DNA of 64,000 bases from Aquila chrysaetos chrysaetos (taxonomy: Eukaryota > Chordata > Aves > Accipitriformes > Accipitridae): NCBI RefSeq assembly GCF_900496995.4, contig NC_044027.1, positions 14,222,743 through 14,286,742 on the forward strand. The letters are read 5' to 3'. The translations under genes were made by a program, and so were the position numbers. Under the pieces are notes generated by a model, which searched no databases, was not told where the DNA came from, and worked only from the letters and a program-made list of their open reading frames with translations. Below, one piece after another: positions 12,150-24,400 of the stretch; position 1 is the stretch's first letter; every line of letters starts with the position of its first letter.

Positions 12150-15100
12150 GCCTTTTTGTAGCACTTACTGTTTATTATGTTTCAGTTTATTCAAAGAACA
12201 TTTCAAAACTTTGCATGACATGGATTACACTACCGAAACAGCATTTAACACAGCTAACCAGCAAAGCATGCAACACTACCAGGCTGTGTCATAAATTGCA
12301 CTCATACCCCAAGAGTTATCTGAATATTTTCAGTCTATGCATTTCTTAAATTATTTGTTCCAAATTGGTGTTTTTTCTGGAACTTAGTTTCTTGTACTTA
12401 ATGTGCCTTTAAGACAATGGACATCTCTTGATCAAACAATCAGACAATCAGAAACAGGGAGGAGAATAGTATTCAGTAAGTCAACAGCAAAAAAATCAAG
12501 AAGGTATGAATCAGAAGGACATCACATTTAGAACTTGTACAATAAGAAAAGACTCTTTAAATGAGAAACCTTGTAATGATTTTAGTGTCCTTTCAAGCAC
12601 TTCAAATCAGCTTCATTCATCTGAATTTCAGTTCTGTGTATCATTAAGGATGCATTAAGTGGTTTATGAATCTTGTATCTCTTTCAGTGTGATAGTCTGC
12701 TTCTTGCAGCTGTGTTCTGCTGAAGCTACTGGGATATCCAGAATAGATCAATCCCATCTTCTGAGATACAGTCACAGCAGTGCATACTTCTGCTTAATCT
12801 TTAATAGGCACTTTCCTTTGAGAGCCTTCCCCTTTGATGAGACAGCAGTAGAAAAGGGCCAGTCTCAAATACTTAAGTGGCAATACTGTAGCATCAGTGG
12901 TTGAAGGCATTGCAGACACGGAGAAAATAACTCATCCCCTAGCAACAGAGGTTGATTCAGTATGGGGGGAGGGTTACTTTGGCAAAAGGAATATTTTTTC
13001 AATGTAAAAGGCTCCATGAACCCAGATGTTATTCCAGCAAGGTTTGGTCTTTTATGTAGTATTTACACAATCACTTACACTTTGATAATACTGAGCATCC
13101 TCTTGCAGTTTTCAGTCCAATTCATACAGAGGAGTCAACAGAGCAGGGATGTGTGCTTGCAGGTTTGTAGTGCTCCTATTGGTTTTTTTTAGATTATCTC
13201 ACTCCATTCAGGAATCTTCTAAAAGATCAACTAAATCCATGTAGATGATGCGAAAGTGGCAGTTCATACAATCACTGGCTGTGCAGGTGAGTTTCAGTTA
13301 AATTTTCCTTTAAGGTTTATTTAGGTATAAGAAGCTTTGAAATAACATCCTTTTAGGAAAAAAATGCAGTAGTGTTGGCTTGTGTCTTTCAAGAAGCAAA
13401 TTAGAATGATTTTTTTTTTCTTTAAACAGGTTTAGTGCAAACTTCTTCATATATGTTCACCAAGGCACTTTGATCATGTCCCTTGCTGTTCTATGATCAG
13501 AAAAGTAGCAATTACGATCAAATATTTCCCTGGTAACAAAACAGGCCATCAGACTCCTAATGCTTCTTGTTTATGGTGGTGTCCCAGCAGCCACATCTTG
13601 AATGGTGTATAATTCAAATATTAAATTCCTGTTGCAGAAATAGCACTAGAATTCTTCATTACCATACAGTTTTACTAAATAAAAGTAGAGTCAGGAGCTT
13701 GGATTCTGGCAGATTCATTGGAAGTAGTGCTTACAAAAATTCCTATGCTACAATTGTATGTTAATGTTTATATATAATCTTTTACTGTCTCAAGTTTGTC
13801 AACTGAACATGAAAACACTATCATGAGATCATTCTTTCACAGAATAGAGCTGGCACAAATCTAAGTAACACTGCAGGAAGAAAAAACTCCCAAGAGTGGC
13901 AGAAAAGGTGCTGTACTGCTAACTGCAGGAACAATGGCTGCCACATTGCACAAACATCTACACTGCCCACATGTTCTCAGCTTTCTTCCTGCTCTTCAAG
14001 ATTTTCTGCCTTGTTAAAGCAGAGTGATGTGAAAGAAGGGTGATTCTGCAGCTGCTTTTCCTTTGGCTCTAACAGATTTTTAACTCTGTGGGCCAGAAAT
14101 GGAAGTATGTTCTGGAGTTCCTGATCAGAAACATTCTTATTTGTCCACAACTTAGGCATAACACATTATGCACAAATATGTTGTTTCTGAAGGTAAGGTA
14201 TAAAACCACATTGGGTTCACATGTGTGCCGTGAAGGAGACTAGGCATGTGGCCTTCTGGCTAGTAAACAGGAGGTCAGCATCTTTTTCTTTTCCTCAATT
14301 CCAAAGAAAGGTACAATGAAGCAAGTGTTCTGCTAAATGCATAGGCAGTCCCTTCTCATCTCCACAAATGTTAACGTACATAAAGCCAAAGCTAGCAAAA
14401 CCTGTGTGAGAGAAGTTTTGTAGAAACTTTGTGGGGGGAAAAAGCTTTATGCTGAGCCTGAAGATCAATGGCTAGGACCACAACAGCAAGCTTAACAAAG
14501 CCCAAAACAACAACAACAAAAAAACCACCTTACTTTGTAGCAAAAGATATTCTGTTGTTAATAGGGTCAGTGCAACAGAAAGGAGAACCCAGCATCCTAA
14601 AACGAGGGGAACATTCCTAGGCCTGTAAAGCAGGTAGTAGTTGGAGTGCCTGGGATAAGTAGTGCAGTGCACTCGAACATGACTGGATCTGCTCTGACTT
14701 CAGAACTTCTTTCTCCCCTTGCCAAATTTCAGCGGTGAAGTTTTGCTGGAGCAGCAGAAAAATATTCTGTCAATTCTGAAAGATGCTGTGCTCTTCAGAA
14801 GATGAAACCAGCAAAAAGACTTGGTCTTATAGTAGTTCCATCATTATAATAAACATTCCCTGCTTTTCCTGGAGGAGAGCTACCTTCCTCACCAAATAGA
14901 TTTAGATACTGATAAGGACTGTGCTTTCTGTATTCCTTTACAGTAAGTTCCATAAAAATCATATTTCAGTCCTCTTTGAGGACAGGAAGGTGTACTTTGC
15001 ATTGATGGGAGAGGACCAGTCAGTTCTACTTCAGCTTAAGACAATGTTTCCTCTCACCACAGAGTCCAATATCTGCAGATGACTATTCTGTAACCTCTTG

Positions 15101-15232
15101 CTGAAAACAAATGGTAGATGCCCTCCTAGGTTCCAGGGCAAGCTGTTCCCTCAATCATTTTCTGAGGAACTGGGAACTTCAGTGCATGAGGGATAGCCCC
15201 TTTAGTTGGGGGTTTTGCATCATGTTTGCCTC
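12150..15232 (-). other. CRAT: Probable CRAT 3' UTR and downstream sequence
   Basis: AT-rich sequence follows the CRAT stop codon, with no splice-flanked conserved coding block on either strand. A 60-codon ATG frame at 13977-14159 (minus) has no recognisable domain. How far the UTR extends depends on which of the three minus-strand AATAAA signals is used. Confidence 0.45.
12171..12191 (-). terminator. CRAT: Candidate CRAT distal poly(A) signals (two)
   Basis: Two AATAAA hexamers on the minus strand (plus-strand TTTATT at 12171-12176 and 12186-12191) lie about 3.05 kb beyond the CRAT stop. A third copy at 13316-13321 would give a shorter UTR. Downstream GT-richness is weak, so this is tentative. 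Confidence 0.4.
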
Positions 15233-15448
15233 TTATAGTTTGGATTTGGGAGTGGACTGGAGCAAGATCCTCATGTCTAGCAGTGCTTTCTCAAGATAAT
15301 GTGCCATGCGGGCTGCATTTGTGTCAGCACAGCTGTTGAATGCTGAAATAGCAAAGTTGATGTGTTCATCCATAGGGTTGTAACAGATTCCATAGCCATC
15401 TGGAACCACGGGACCAAAGCACATCACACAGTCTGTCTTTGCTGGGAC
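15233..15448 (-). CDS. CRAT: CRAT exon 14 coding part, PTS1 end
   Basis: Encodes residues 556-626, starting [20 protein letters not shown] and ending STPKSKL with a TAA stop at 15235-15233. Met564 limits acyl chain length in this family. SKL is the canonical peroxisomal import tripeptide; I recall AKL in human. The acceptor is CTCCACAG. Confidence 0.97.
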   Translation of the reverse strand, partial: VPAKTDCVMCFGPVVPDGYGICYNPMDEHINFAISAFNSCADTNAARMAHYLEKALLDMRILLQSTPKSKL

Positions 15449-18400
15449 CTGTGGAGACAATGCGATTAAAAACTTCTAACCAGAGAGAAATGTCGCCATC
15501 AAATGCTAACAGCTCTGTCAACAGTAGAAGAAACTGCCATCTCATTAAAATGCTCTAGAAGAGGGCCTTTTTGTTCTACTATTTAGTAGCAAAGTGTTTT
15601 CCTATTCATTTGCAAAGGAGTACTTGTCCCCAAGATAAGCTTGTAATGGTCACTAACAGAACTCTATTGGTAAAAATCACAGCACAGCAGATGGACATAA
15701 AGCTATTCTGGCAGTTAACTTCAATCGATCTCGCTTGCATTTAGACACCAAACACTTTTGGTGATCTTGGCTTTGGTTATGCTAGGGTTTGTTTTTTTTT
15801 TTTTTTTTTTTACAGGGTTGAGAGGGACTGTAGCAGCTATAAGATCAGATCTGCAGCTTTATGGAATTGGTAGCAGCCTTAAAAATTTTTGTCCCCAAAT
15901 GAAGATTAGTTTCTAACATAAGGGAACGAAGGAGAAATGTGGAGAAGAAGGGCAATGAAAAGAAACCAAGAAAGCACTTCTGTCTTTGCTCGGATGAGTC
16001 CTACCTGGCTGGTTGAGAGATTGAAGTGCATTGCAACAGCATATGCTGTGTCCATGAACAGTTCAGGCATGCTCACTAGATCCTCAATAGCTTGAAGCTT
16101 CAAGCCTAAGAGGTGGCGGTCTATTGCATTGCCCCTTATTGCCTGTAAGGAAGGAAGACTAGATGAAAGCCTGTCTAGCAGGCAAGCGAGCAAAACTATC
16201 AATTTCTTTGGGTTAGAGAAAAGAACACTTCTAAAAATCTTTAAATGTTTAAAGTTAGAAGGAAACTAGATTTTGCCTTTAGGACCAATAGTCAGTCTTG
16301 CTTGTAAGGACTGTGAAATTAAACACACCAGTGGAACCAACCTTACCAGTTCCTGCCTATGGGCTCCCTGTAGTTTAAGGGGTCCTCATGCAACTTTGGC
16401 ATTTAACGGCAACAATGACAGTGAGAACTGAAGCTATTTTCATATTTGATTCCCTCCTTTCGGTCAGTCACAAGGGACACTTAAACCACTAGCTAGAGAG
16501 AAAGGATTCAGTCTGTGGCCTAGAGCATTGTCAGATCAGTTAGACCTATGCAACAGCACTAACAGCCACATTGCTATGTCAGCAGAGAAAACTCTTCAGG
16601 TCTTGACTTTCACCAGAATCCTTATTTGCTAGGTAAAACCCCAAGTCTGGCTGCATAGAGGGCACTCACCATATCAGTGTATTGCCTGTGGGCCTGGGTA
16701 GCTCTCCTCAGCAAGTCTGCTTTCTCCTGGTCCTGAGAACACACAGATCTGTCTGTAAGTTTTTCTGCAGAATGGAAAACCTCATTTTGGCTGTTCCTCT
16801 AGGATGGAGGGCATTTCTGCCTTGTGTGTCTATCCTAGACTAATTTTTAGGTTTACTAGATTTAATTTTTAAATAATTTTGTTGGTTGTGTTACTTCATT
16901 CTGAATGGAGTTCTCCATCCATCAATAGCAAAACTTAGTTTGAGTAGCTAAACAGACTTCTAGAAGGGACATACTTCTTTTTGGTGGGATTAGAAATGTC
17001 CATGTGTTGTTTCCCAGGCTTTCAATACATGTGAAAGTAAAGCCAAATTAAACCCAAGGTGTGTGACTATACACTCCAAGCAATGTTTTAGCTCAACTTC
17101 ATATCAGGTGCAGTTGTGCTTAGCTGAAAGCAGGTGACACAGGGTTAGCCAAATAAGCAGCTTTCCTCTTTTTCTGGAGTGGAGTCCTTTTACTCCACTT
17201 CTTTAGGATCCTCACCGATTTTTCAGGGCTGTCCATTGATTGCACAAACTTAAGAGATTCTACAGAAGTGGAGCGGATGGTGTCTGTGCGGCCCAGGCGG
17301 AACATCCTTAGCGATGCACTCTCATATGTGGCACAAACATGGCCATACATCCTGGAAGATGGAGAAGAAAGTCACAGAAGTGAGTTTGCCCTGGGAGAAA
17401 TGGCCTCTTGTGAAGCAGAACTGCAGGGAAGGGGAAGACTTTATGGGAGTGAGTCCCACTGACAGCTGACCTCTGATGCTTCCTTACTAGGACTGTACAC
17501 ATACAGAAGGGTAAATCTCACCTGTTGCTTGGCAGCTGCCACAAGTAAAGTCTGCTGTTCAGTCCCAGTGCATGGGGAAAATGTGGGACTTAGAAAGCAG
17601 GCCATAGCAGCCTGTGAGAGACTTGTCTCTGCCACCTTTATCAAGCTTACATATTTGAGTCTGATGGTGAACAGGTTGAGAAGCTACCTATTGGTGGTCT
17701 TACCTGTAATATGCTAGCTGCAAGGCTAGCTGGATAAAGGCATCGGGACTTATCTTCTCTGACTTGGGGAAGGTTTTCCCAAATTGATGAAAGACCATGA
17801 CTTTGACATCCAGGTCTTCGACCATTCTGCAAAGAAAGAAAGAGGAAGTGTTCCTTTGTCTGTTGCTTGTTCTTGTAACATAAAGGTATGGATTTGCTTT
17901 CACAAGGCTCAGAGAGAACAGGCTATCTGGATCTGACCTACGCAGGGACAGACAGCTCCGTTACACACAGATTTGTTTGGGCAGCACCACAGAGATGAGC
18001 TTTTTCTGGCCACTGCTGAAAATCTTCACCAGGTTAGATGGGCTTGTGTGTGTATATGTGTTTATGCTCCAGTATCCCTAGTTAGATCCACTAAAGCCTT
18101 GCTCTTTCTCAGTAAATGGGATGAATCAGTAATTACCCCTTTCCAGCACCTTTGACTTTATTCCTGGCAGGTGGCTTTAGTATGCTTTTCAGCTAGGTTC
18201 AATGCTGTTGACCCAAGAAGTCACTGGGAAAACTCCCTGGCTGCAGTGGGGGAAGCCTCATTTAAACCACTGTCATGTTCCAAAGGGGGACGTGAATTAG
18301 TCCCTCAGTCACTCACCAGACCTCTCCACTGCTTTGTACTTACATGTTGAGGTTCTGCTTTGCCTTCTCTATGTCATTCTTGATTTCTGGGGTGATGTTA

Positions 18401-21400
18401 AACCGCAGCTTTTTGGGCATTGGCAAAGGAATCATGGGTGATCTTACCACCTCAGGTTTCTTCCTGCATAGAGAAATGATTATGCTTAACCTGACCTTGA
18501 ACATGAGGCTCAGCTAAGCACACCAGAACCTGAGTAGAAATGCACAGGAGATCTTCCCTAACACCTTGTGACACTAGTCAGAGGCTGAAAAATTCTTCAC
18601 AGTGCCGTTACCCTTCAAAAAACGCTGTATGAATGTCTTCCGTGCCTTCTGCCCAAAAGAAACACCTCTCCCAGGCAAAAGTCCTGTTTGAACAGTGCAA
18701 TTCCCTAAGAATGGAAGCAGCAGCAAAACTTACCAGAGTAGCTCAACCACTTAATTCTCATCACGAATACAAGAACTGCAATACCTAATTAGCATACCAC
18801 TACCCTTCCTCCAGAACAAGTTCCTAGGGGATGAGCTGTGAAGAGGCATGTTCTTGGGGAGCAGGTGGTTTAAAACCTATCTCAAATGCTAAGAAAAATT
18901 AGAGGAGGCAGGACTCACGTGTACTCCACGATGTGATCCAGAAGAGCAACAATGGGTGGGCCTTCTGAGGGAGCATGCTCGTATACAAGACCACAGGAGC
19001 CATCTTCAGCAATGATGAACTATGAGAGAAGCATGAGAGGACAGTGTTGAAGACAGACATCCAGTGTGTGAAGCAGGAGCTAGTCAGAGAGATGTTAGTA
19101 TCTCACTGCTCTGTATCAGAATGGACAGTGATCCTATCCTTGCACACTGGAAAGGTACCACAAAGGTCTCATTTAGCAGAACAACAGTGGAAGCCTTTCA
19201 GCAGGCTTAGAAGATCTGACAGCACTGTTAGTTTTGCAAAATTAACTGGATAAGAGTGTGCTGTGCCTGATAGACATATTGGTGTGGTCAGTGTCCTGGA
19301 AATACAGAGTGGTTCAATGGTTTTGATTTACTTAGATGCACACATAATACAGGAATAATATCATGTGCTGGCTTACCCTTACTTTTCAATTAGCTGGAAC
19401 ATCTAAGCATTATCCAATCAATGAAGAGTTCCAAATAGGAACAAAATAGCTGAAAACATTATGAAGAGTTCAGCAGATACGAGAAGAATCTTTTAAAGCA
19501 CTACTGCTACTATCCACAGGCCAGAATATACCAACTAATGAAGGAGAAGCTCGAATAGCAGCTGCTGTTGAAGGCTCTTGACAAGACTGAATGGAGAAGA
19601 GATCAGACGGATGCCATGGGATGGCAGCTTATGTTTGAAAAAACAAAACAAAACAAAAAGCCATTGGGCAGCTTCTGGCAGAAACAGGAAAAGTGACAAG
19701 CCTAGAGGAGATACAAGGAACAGACCTCCCTACGTTTGGGCTGCCTCCAAGCAGAGGCGGCATTGTTCACCGCAGGCAGAAAATTGATTTACAAGGAACA
19801 CAAAGAACCACTACACTGAATAAGCGTGGGCAGATGCAGTAAAAGAAACAAAAGTCCCTGAGGCAGGAATGAGTGCTTGTGGTGACTGCAAGGGAAACCA
19901 CAGGATCTCATACTGTCAGCCACCACGCCTTGTCTCCCCTATTTCTCCACTCTCTTGATACGAGGAAAACTTTCCTGCAACAGGTTTCTGGGATTTCTTG
20001 GACCTTTGTAGTCTCAGGAAAAAGCATCTCCTCCAGAGCCATGTCTTCAGGATCTTTAGAACATCAGCACTTACTTGAAGCGTTTTGTCGAACCATCGGT
20101 TCCCACTGTTCCAGCGACTGCCTCCACCATGCAGCATCTGAGCAGCCACACGGCTCTTGTAGATGTCCTCAGACACCCGTGGCATAGGCGCATCAAGGCA
20201 GACAGTGCAAATGCTCTTCTCAATTGTACGCACAGATTCCTTATTGGTCTTATCTGGGAGAGAAATGAACAGCAAATAAGGAAGGGGAGTTGAAAAACTT
20301 GCATTTTAATTGGAGGGAGACTGAAATTTGAAAGAGCAGGTTTGAAGGACCCGCTGATGGATTCCCACTGTACCTCAATGCAGTACTGGTCATTTAGGGC
20401 TGTATGCAGTTATTAAAATTGTAGCCAAGTGGTTTGTTAAAGGTGTGAGCATGCTGCATTCACCCTCCTTTTTTCATGTTTCTTACATCCCACCCATTTG
20501 CAAGGCAACAAACTCTAGGATTTCAGGTCTAACAAACCAAGCTTTGGACTTCACCTGTGTACCTTCCAAACCAAAAATAACAATACTTTGCAATGAAATC
20601 AGGTTGCTTCTTTGAGGTGGAAAGCTCATGTTCTCTGTCCAGAACAAGCTTCCAAAGGAAAGAACTGAGCAGAGCACAGCAGTGAGTTTGGTAGTTCAAG
20701 CATTCGTGGTTGTTAGCACTTGCATGTTAGGGGCTCTACAGACCTTTCAGAAGGTTATTGTAGGCTTTTGCCCAGCTGTTTCGGTGGTTGGTGGTGAGGA
20801 TCCCAATAGGTTCTTTGTTTGTTTGGAGGGAGGTGTTCCATATCTTCTCCAGCTGAATGAAGAGCTGATCAGTGGTAAGGGGACTTCCATCACTGTTGTA
20901 AACATCCAGCTCAAAGAACTGAAGGTGAGAAGAGTGGACAAGGACAGAGACAGAACGTGAGAGAAGATCTTTATTGTCCAGCCTCAGAAACAGGGAACAG
21001 CCACTTTGAGAAGGTAAGACCTGACCTAAGAACTCAGCCTGTAAACAGACCTTCAAAGGATGCTCAGAATTGAGAGACCCAAGTCCAACTTCCCTTGCAG
21101 GGCATAAATACAGTCCAGGTTTTAAGAAGCTCAGAAGCCACAGTAATAAGGGCCAAAACACATGAGGAATTCCTATTTCTGAGACTCAGCTGTGGTGGTA
21201 GGGTTTGTTCTGCAATTTCCACTTGCAATTTCCAATTCCAGACATGATCTCTGAGCTTTGAGAGGAATTGCAGGGACAAGAAACAGGAACAGAGCATTTT
21301 TTTGCCTCATAGTCTGTTGCTCGCACACAGCAATCCCAGCTACTGGCCAGCTAAAGCCAAAGGGGATAAGGGGAGCAGGAATGAATCCCTGGTGAGGCAA

Positions 21401-24400
21401 ACCTTGCAGGCAGAGACTTTCTGTTGTTCCCTTTCTTCTGGATTACAGCTAGCTGAAAGGGACACCTGCATCTAAACAAACCTTGAAAGCTCAGCAGCTG
21501 CCATACCTGGAAGTTGTGAACCACTGTGATGTGTCTGGACTGCTTTTTGCCTTTGGCATAGTTGACAATGGAGTCCCGCTTGGGCCCAGGAATGCGGCAG
21601 GATGAGAGGATCTGGTAGTACTGGTTCATGCAGAGGGGCTTCCCACCCAGGTACTCCACTGGAAGGGTCTCACTAGAGAGACAGCAAGGTAAGGAGGAAG
21701 GGGGAGAGGAAACAGATCAGTGAGAAGGCCTGCACTCCCCACACAAGACAGGCATAGGCTCAGCCATGCAGCTGCTGTCACTCACTCCAGCAATACCTAA
21801 ACATGTTGGTGCTGATGGTATAAAAAAAGGGGCTGCCCTTACCCATTCCTACCAGCTTTCTTAGTAGGAGCTACAAAAAAAATGTCTGTTTGCTGGCCTT
21901 TCATTTGGGAAGGGGAAAGCCACTATCCTCTCTGTAACACCAGAAAAATAAATCTCTGGACCTACTACATAGCTTAGCATACACCATGCTGTCTGCAGAG
22001 AAGAATCCAGGGCACAATATACTGGGAGATGTATTGTTTCCTGTGAAATGGCAGAAAGAGGTTTTCAGCTATAATTTTGAGTGGTGAGTGTCTGATGTGC
22101 TATCTATGACTCACGAACTAGATAGACTGGGACTCAATCAATCACTTGAGCAGTCATATTCCAACTACCCTTCTCACAGCTGGCCCTGAGCCTTGTCTGA
22201 ATTCGGATGTAAAGGTGTGATGTTGGTAATGTGTTGGTAAACATGTTTTTGGAATATAAATAAGGCATGGTCAGCAGAGGTTTGTTGGTGATCAGAAGAA
22301 AAAGAGTAGGGAGGAGCAAATTTCTCCAGAGCTCATCCCGTCTAGCTGGGAGATGAGAAACACCAGAAACCCAAAACGAGAGAAACAAATTCCTGCTGCC
22401 TGAGCTGTAACTTGTTCTGTGCACAAACAAAAGTATGTAGCTCCACAGGACTGTCAGTCAGGCTCACTCCCTCTAAGCACATACACGTGCCAATGAAAGT
22501 ATTAAGTTAAACAACATGAAGAAAGACAAGTAAATTTGCTTTTTCCCAGTGGTGGTGACCTTGGCAGTGAGCAGTGATGTTGATTACAATATCTCTTTTC
22601 AGATATGTGCTGTCTTCTCTTGCCTTTCTATTTGGAAGGGAGATTTACTGACTAGGCTCAGCCTCGCTATGACAGTAAAGGACACATGAGAAGTCAGGAG
22701 GGTCACTCACTCACTTGTCAATCATGGTCTTGAAATCCAGGATGCCCTCGATCAGCTTGGCAGCAAACCTGGAAAAATATCAAATGTAACAAGTTGAGAT
22801 TCAAACACAGAACATCTGGGGCTGAGGAGCTAGCTAAGGAGGGCTAGCAGAGCTTCTCTCTGCTCCTTAGAAAGTACAGCCTTTTTCTGCCAAGTCCCTA
22901 TTGTGCCCATCTCTGGTTAGTTGATACAGCCACTCTGGGGTTGTGATTTCAGATTGCTGGATAGTCCTACCATGTAGCGCTTTTTTATGTGTCTTACTGT
23001 ATAACTAAGGAACTCTGGACAACTTTCAAGAAAGCAGGGTTCAGTCCAGATGTATATATAAATGACCCTCTAACAGCAGCATTTGTTACTGACATGTTGA
23101 GATTTTATCACATCCTAGTTCTGTCTTAGCATTAAAACAGCACCAAGAAAAGGGGATTTCTGCCCTTCCCTGGCCAGGGGCCACCTCTGACTTTCAAGCC
23201 AAGACGCAGCTGTATCTCCCTGCATCCAAGACTCACCACTGCCGACTTAGTTCCTACCCAATGAATGTTCTGCTGCTAATGCAACTCTTAAGAGCGTTCC
23301 TCTGACATTGAGGGATCTGAAACAAATGCAGACATGCTGCATGCTGACACTGAGGTGGTGTGTTTACCAGGATCAACATAAGCACTGCCAATGCCAACTC
23401 CCAGCAGGGAGGGAGGCTGTGACAAGCCACATCAAACTGCTTAGCTGGGAGTGAGAGGTTGGCCTGCTCTGAGCTGGGAGCTCCCACCCATGCGTGGGAG
23501 GAAGGGGGCAGGAGGTCACTGTGACAAGAGGTTGCAGTCAGCTGAGCTTCCAAGGCTTTAAAGTGGTGCAAGCATTTGGCATTTGCAGGCAGTGTCATCT
23601 AGATTTGCTCAGCCTACCCATCCCTAGTAAAGATCTAAGGACATAACTCCAAGAACCTAAGGGCTGTTAAACAAGACATCCTGCAAAGTAGTTTTCAGTG
23701 AAAATTTCCCAGCCTTATTGCAAAATGTGAGGAAGTAAAACAGCTGGGAAACAAGGGTGACAGAGCCTATGTTCCTTTTCAGAGAGCAAACAGCCTGGGA
23801 GCAGAGTTAGGGCTTGAGGGGGAGGGGTTAGCTGACTTGTTTTCAGCCAGCAGTGTTGCCAGATTAAGGAATGGAGAACTCCACTTTCTAAACTTGCCTC
23901 CTGGCTTCTGAAGCTTTAGTCTCAAGCCATGCTGTCAAACTTCCTTCTGCAGCCACAAACTGTACAAACATGCATTTAGATTCTATTTTACATGGGAGCC
24001 CAGATTCTTATGCAGCTGCTCAATTCCACTGGTTGGGGCACTGGTAGTGCTCCAGATCTTATCTTCTATTTGGATTACTTAAGAGTGAATAATATGAGAG
24101 AGAGAGGTTTCAAAGATGTTTGTCTAGTCTTGCACTGTCCCCATAAGGCTCACCCTCTGCACCTCTGCTTAGGTGTACCCAAGGGAGTGGAAGGGAGGAT
24201 TTGTTCTCAGCCTCACTGCTCCCCTGGTGGTACTTTTGATCTGCCAGAGCAGTGATGACTAGTAACTCTGTATAAAGGTCAATGCTAAAGCTTTGCAGGT
24301 GGATTTAACACACTGGTAGTGGTGGTTAAAAATTAAAGGGAGACCACAAGGAAGAGAGGACATGGCAGGGTTTGATTGCAAGGAAAAGCTCAGAGTGCAG

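Noticed and set aside
13977-14159. 60-codon ATG frame on the minus strand in the probable CRAT 3' UTR
   Set aside because: Composition looks plausible for a peptide, but there is no domain, no splice evidence, and its place after the CRAT stop makes chance the better explanation.
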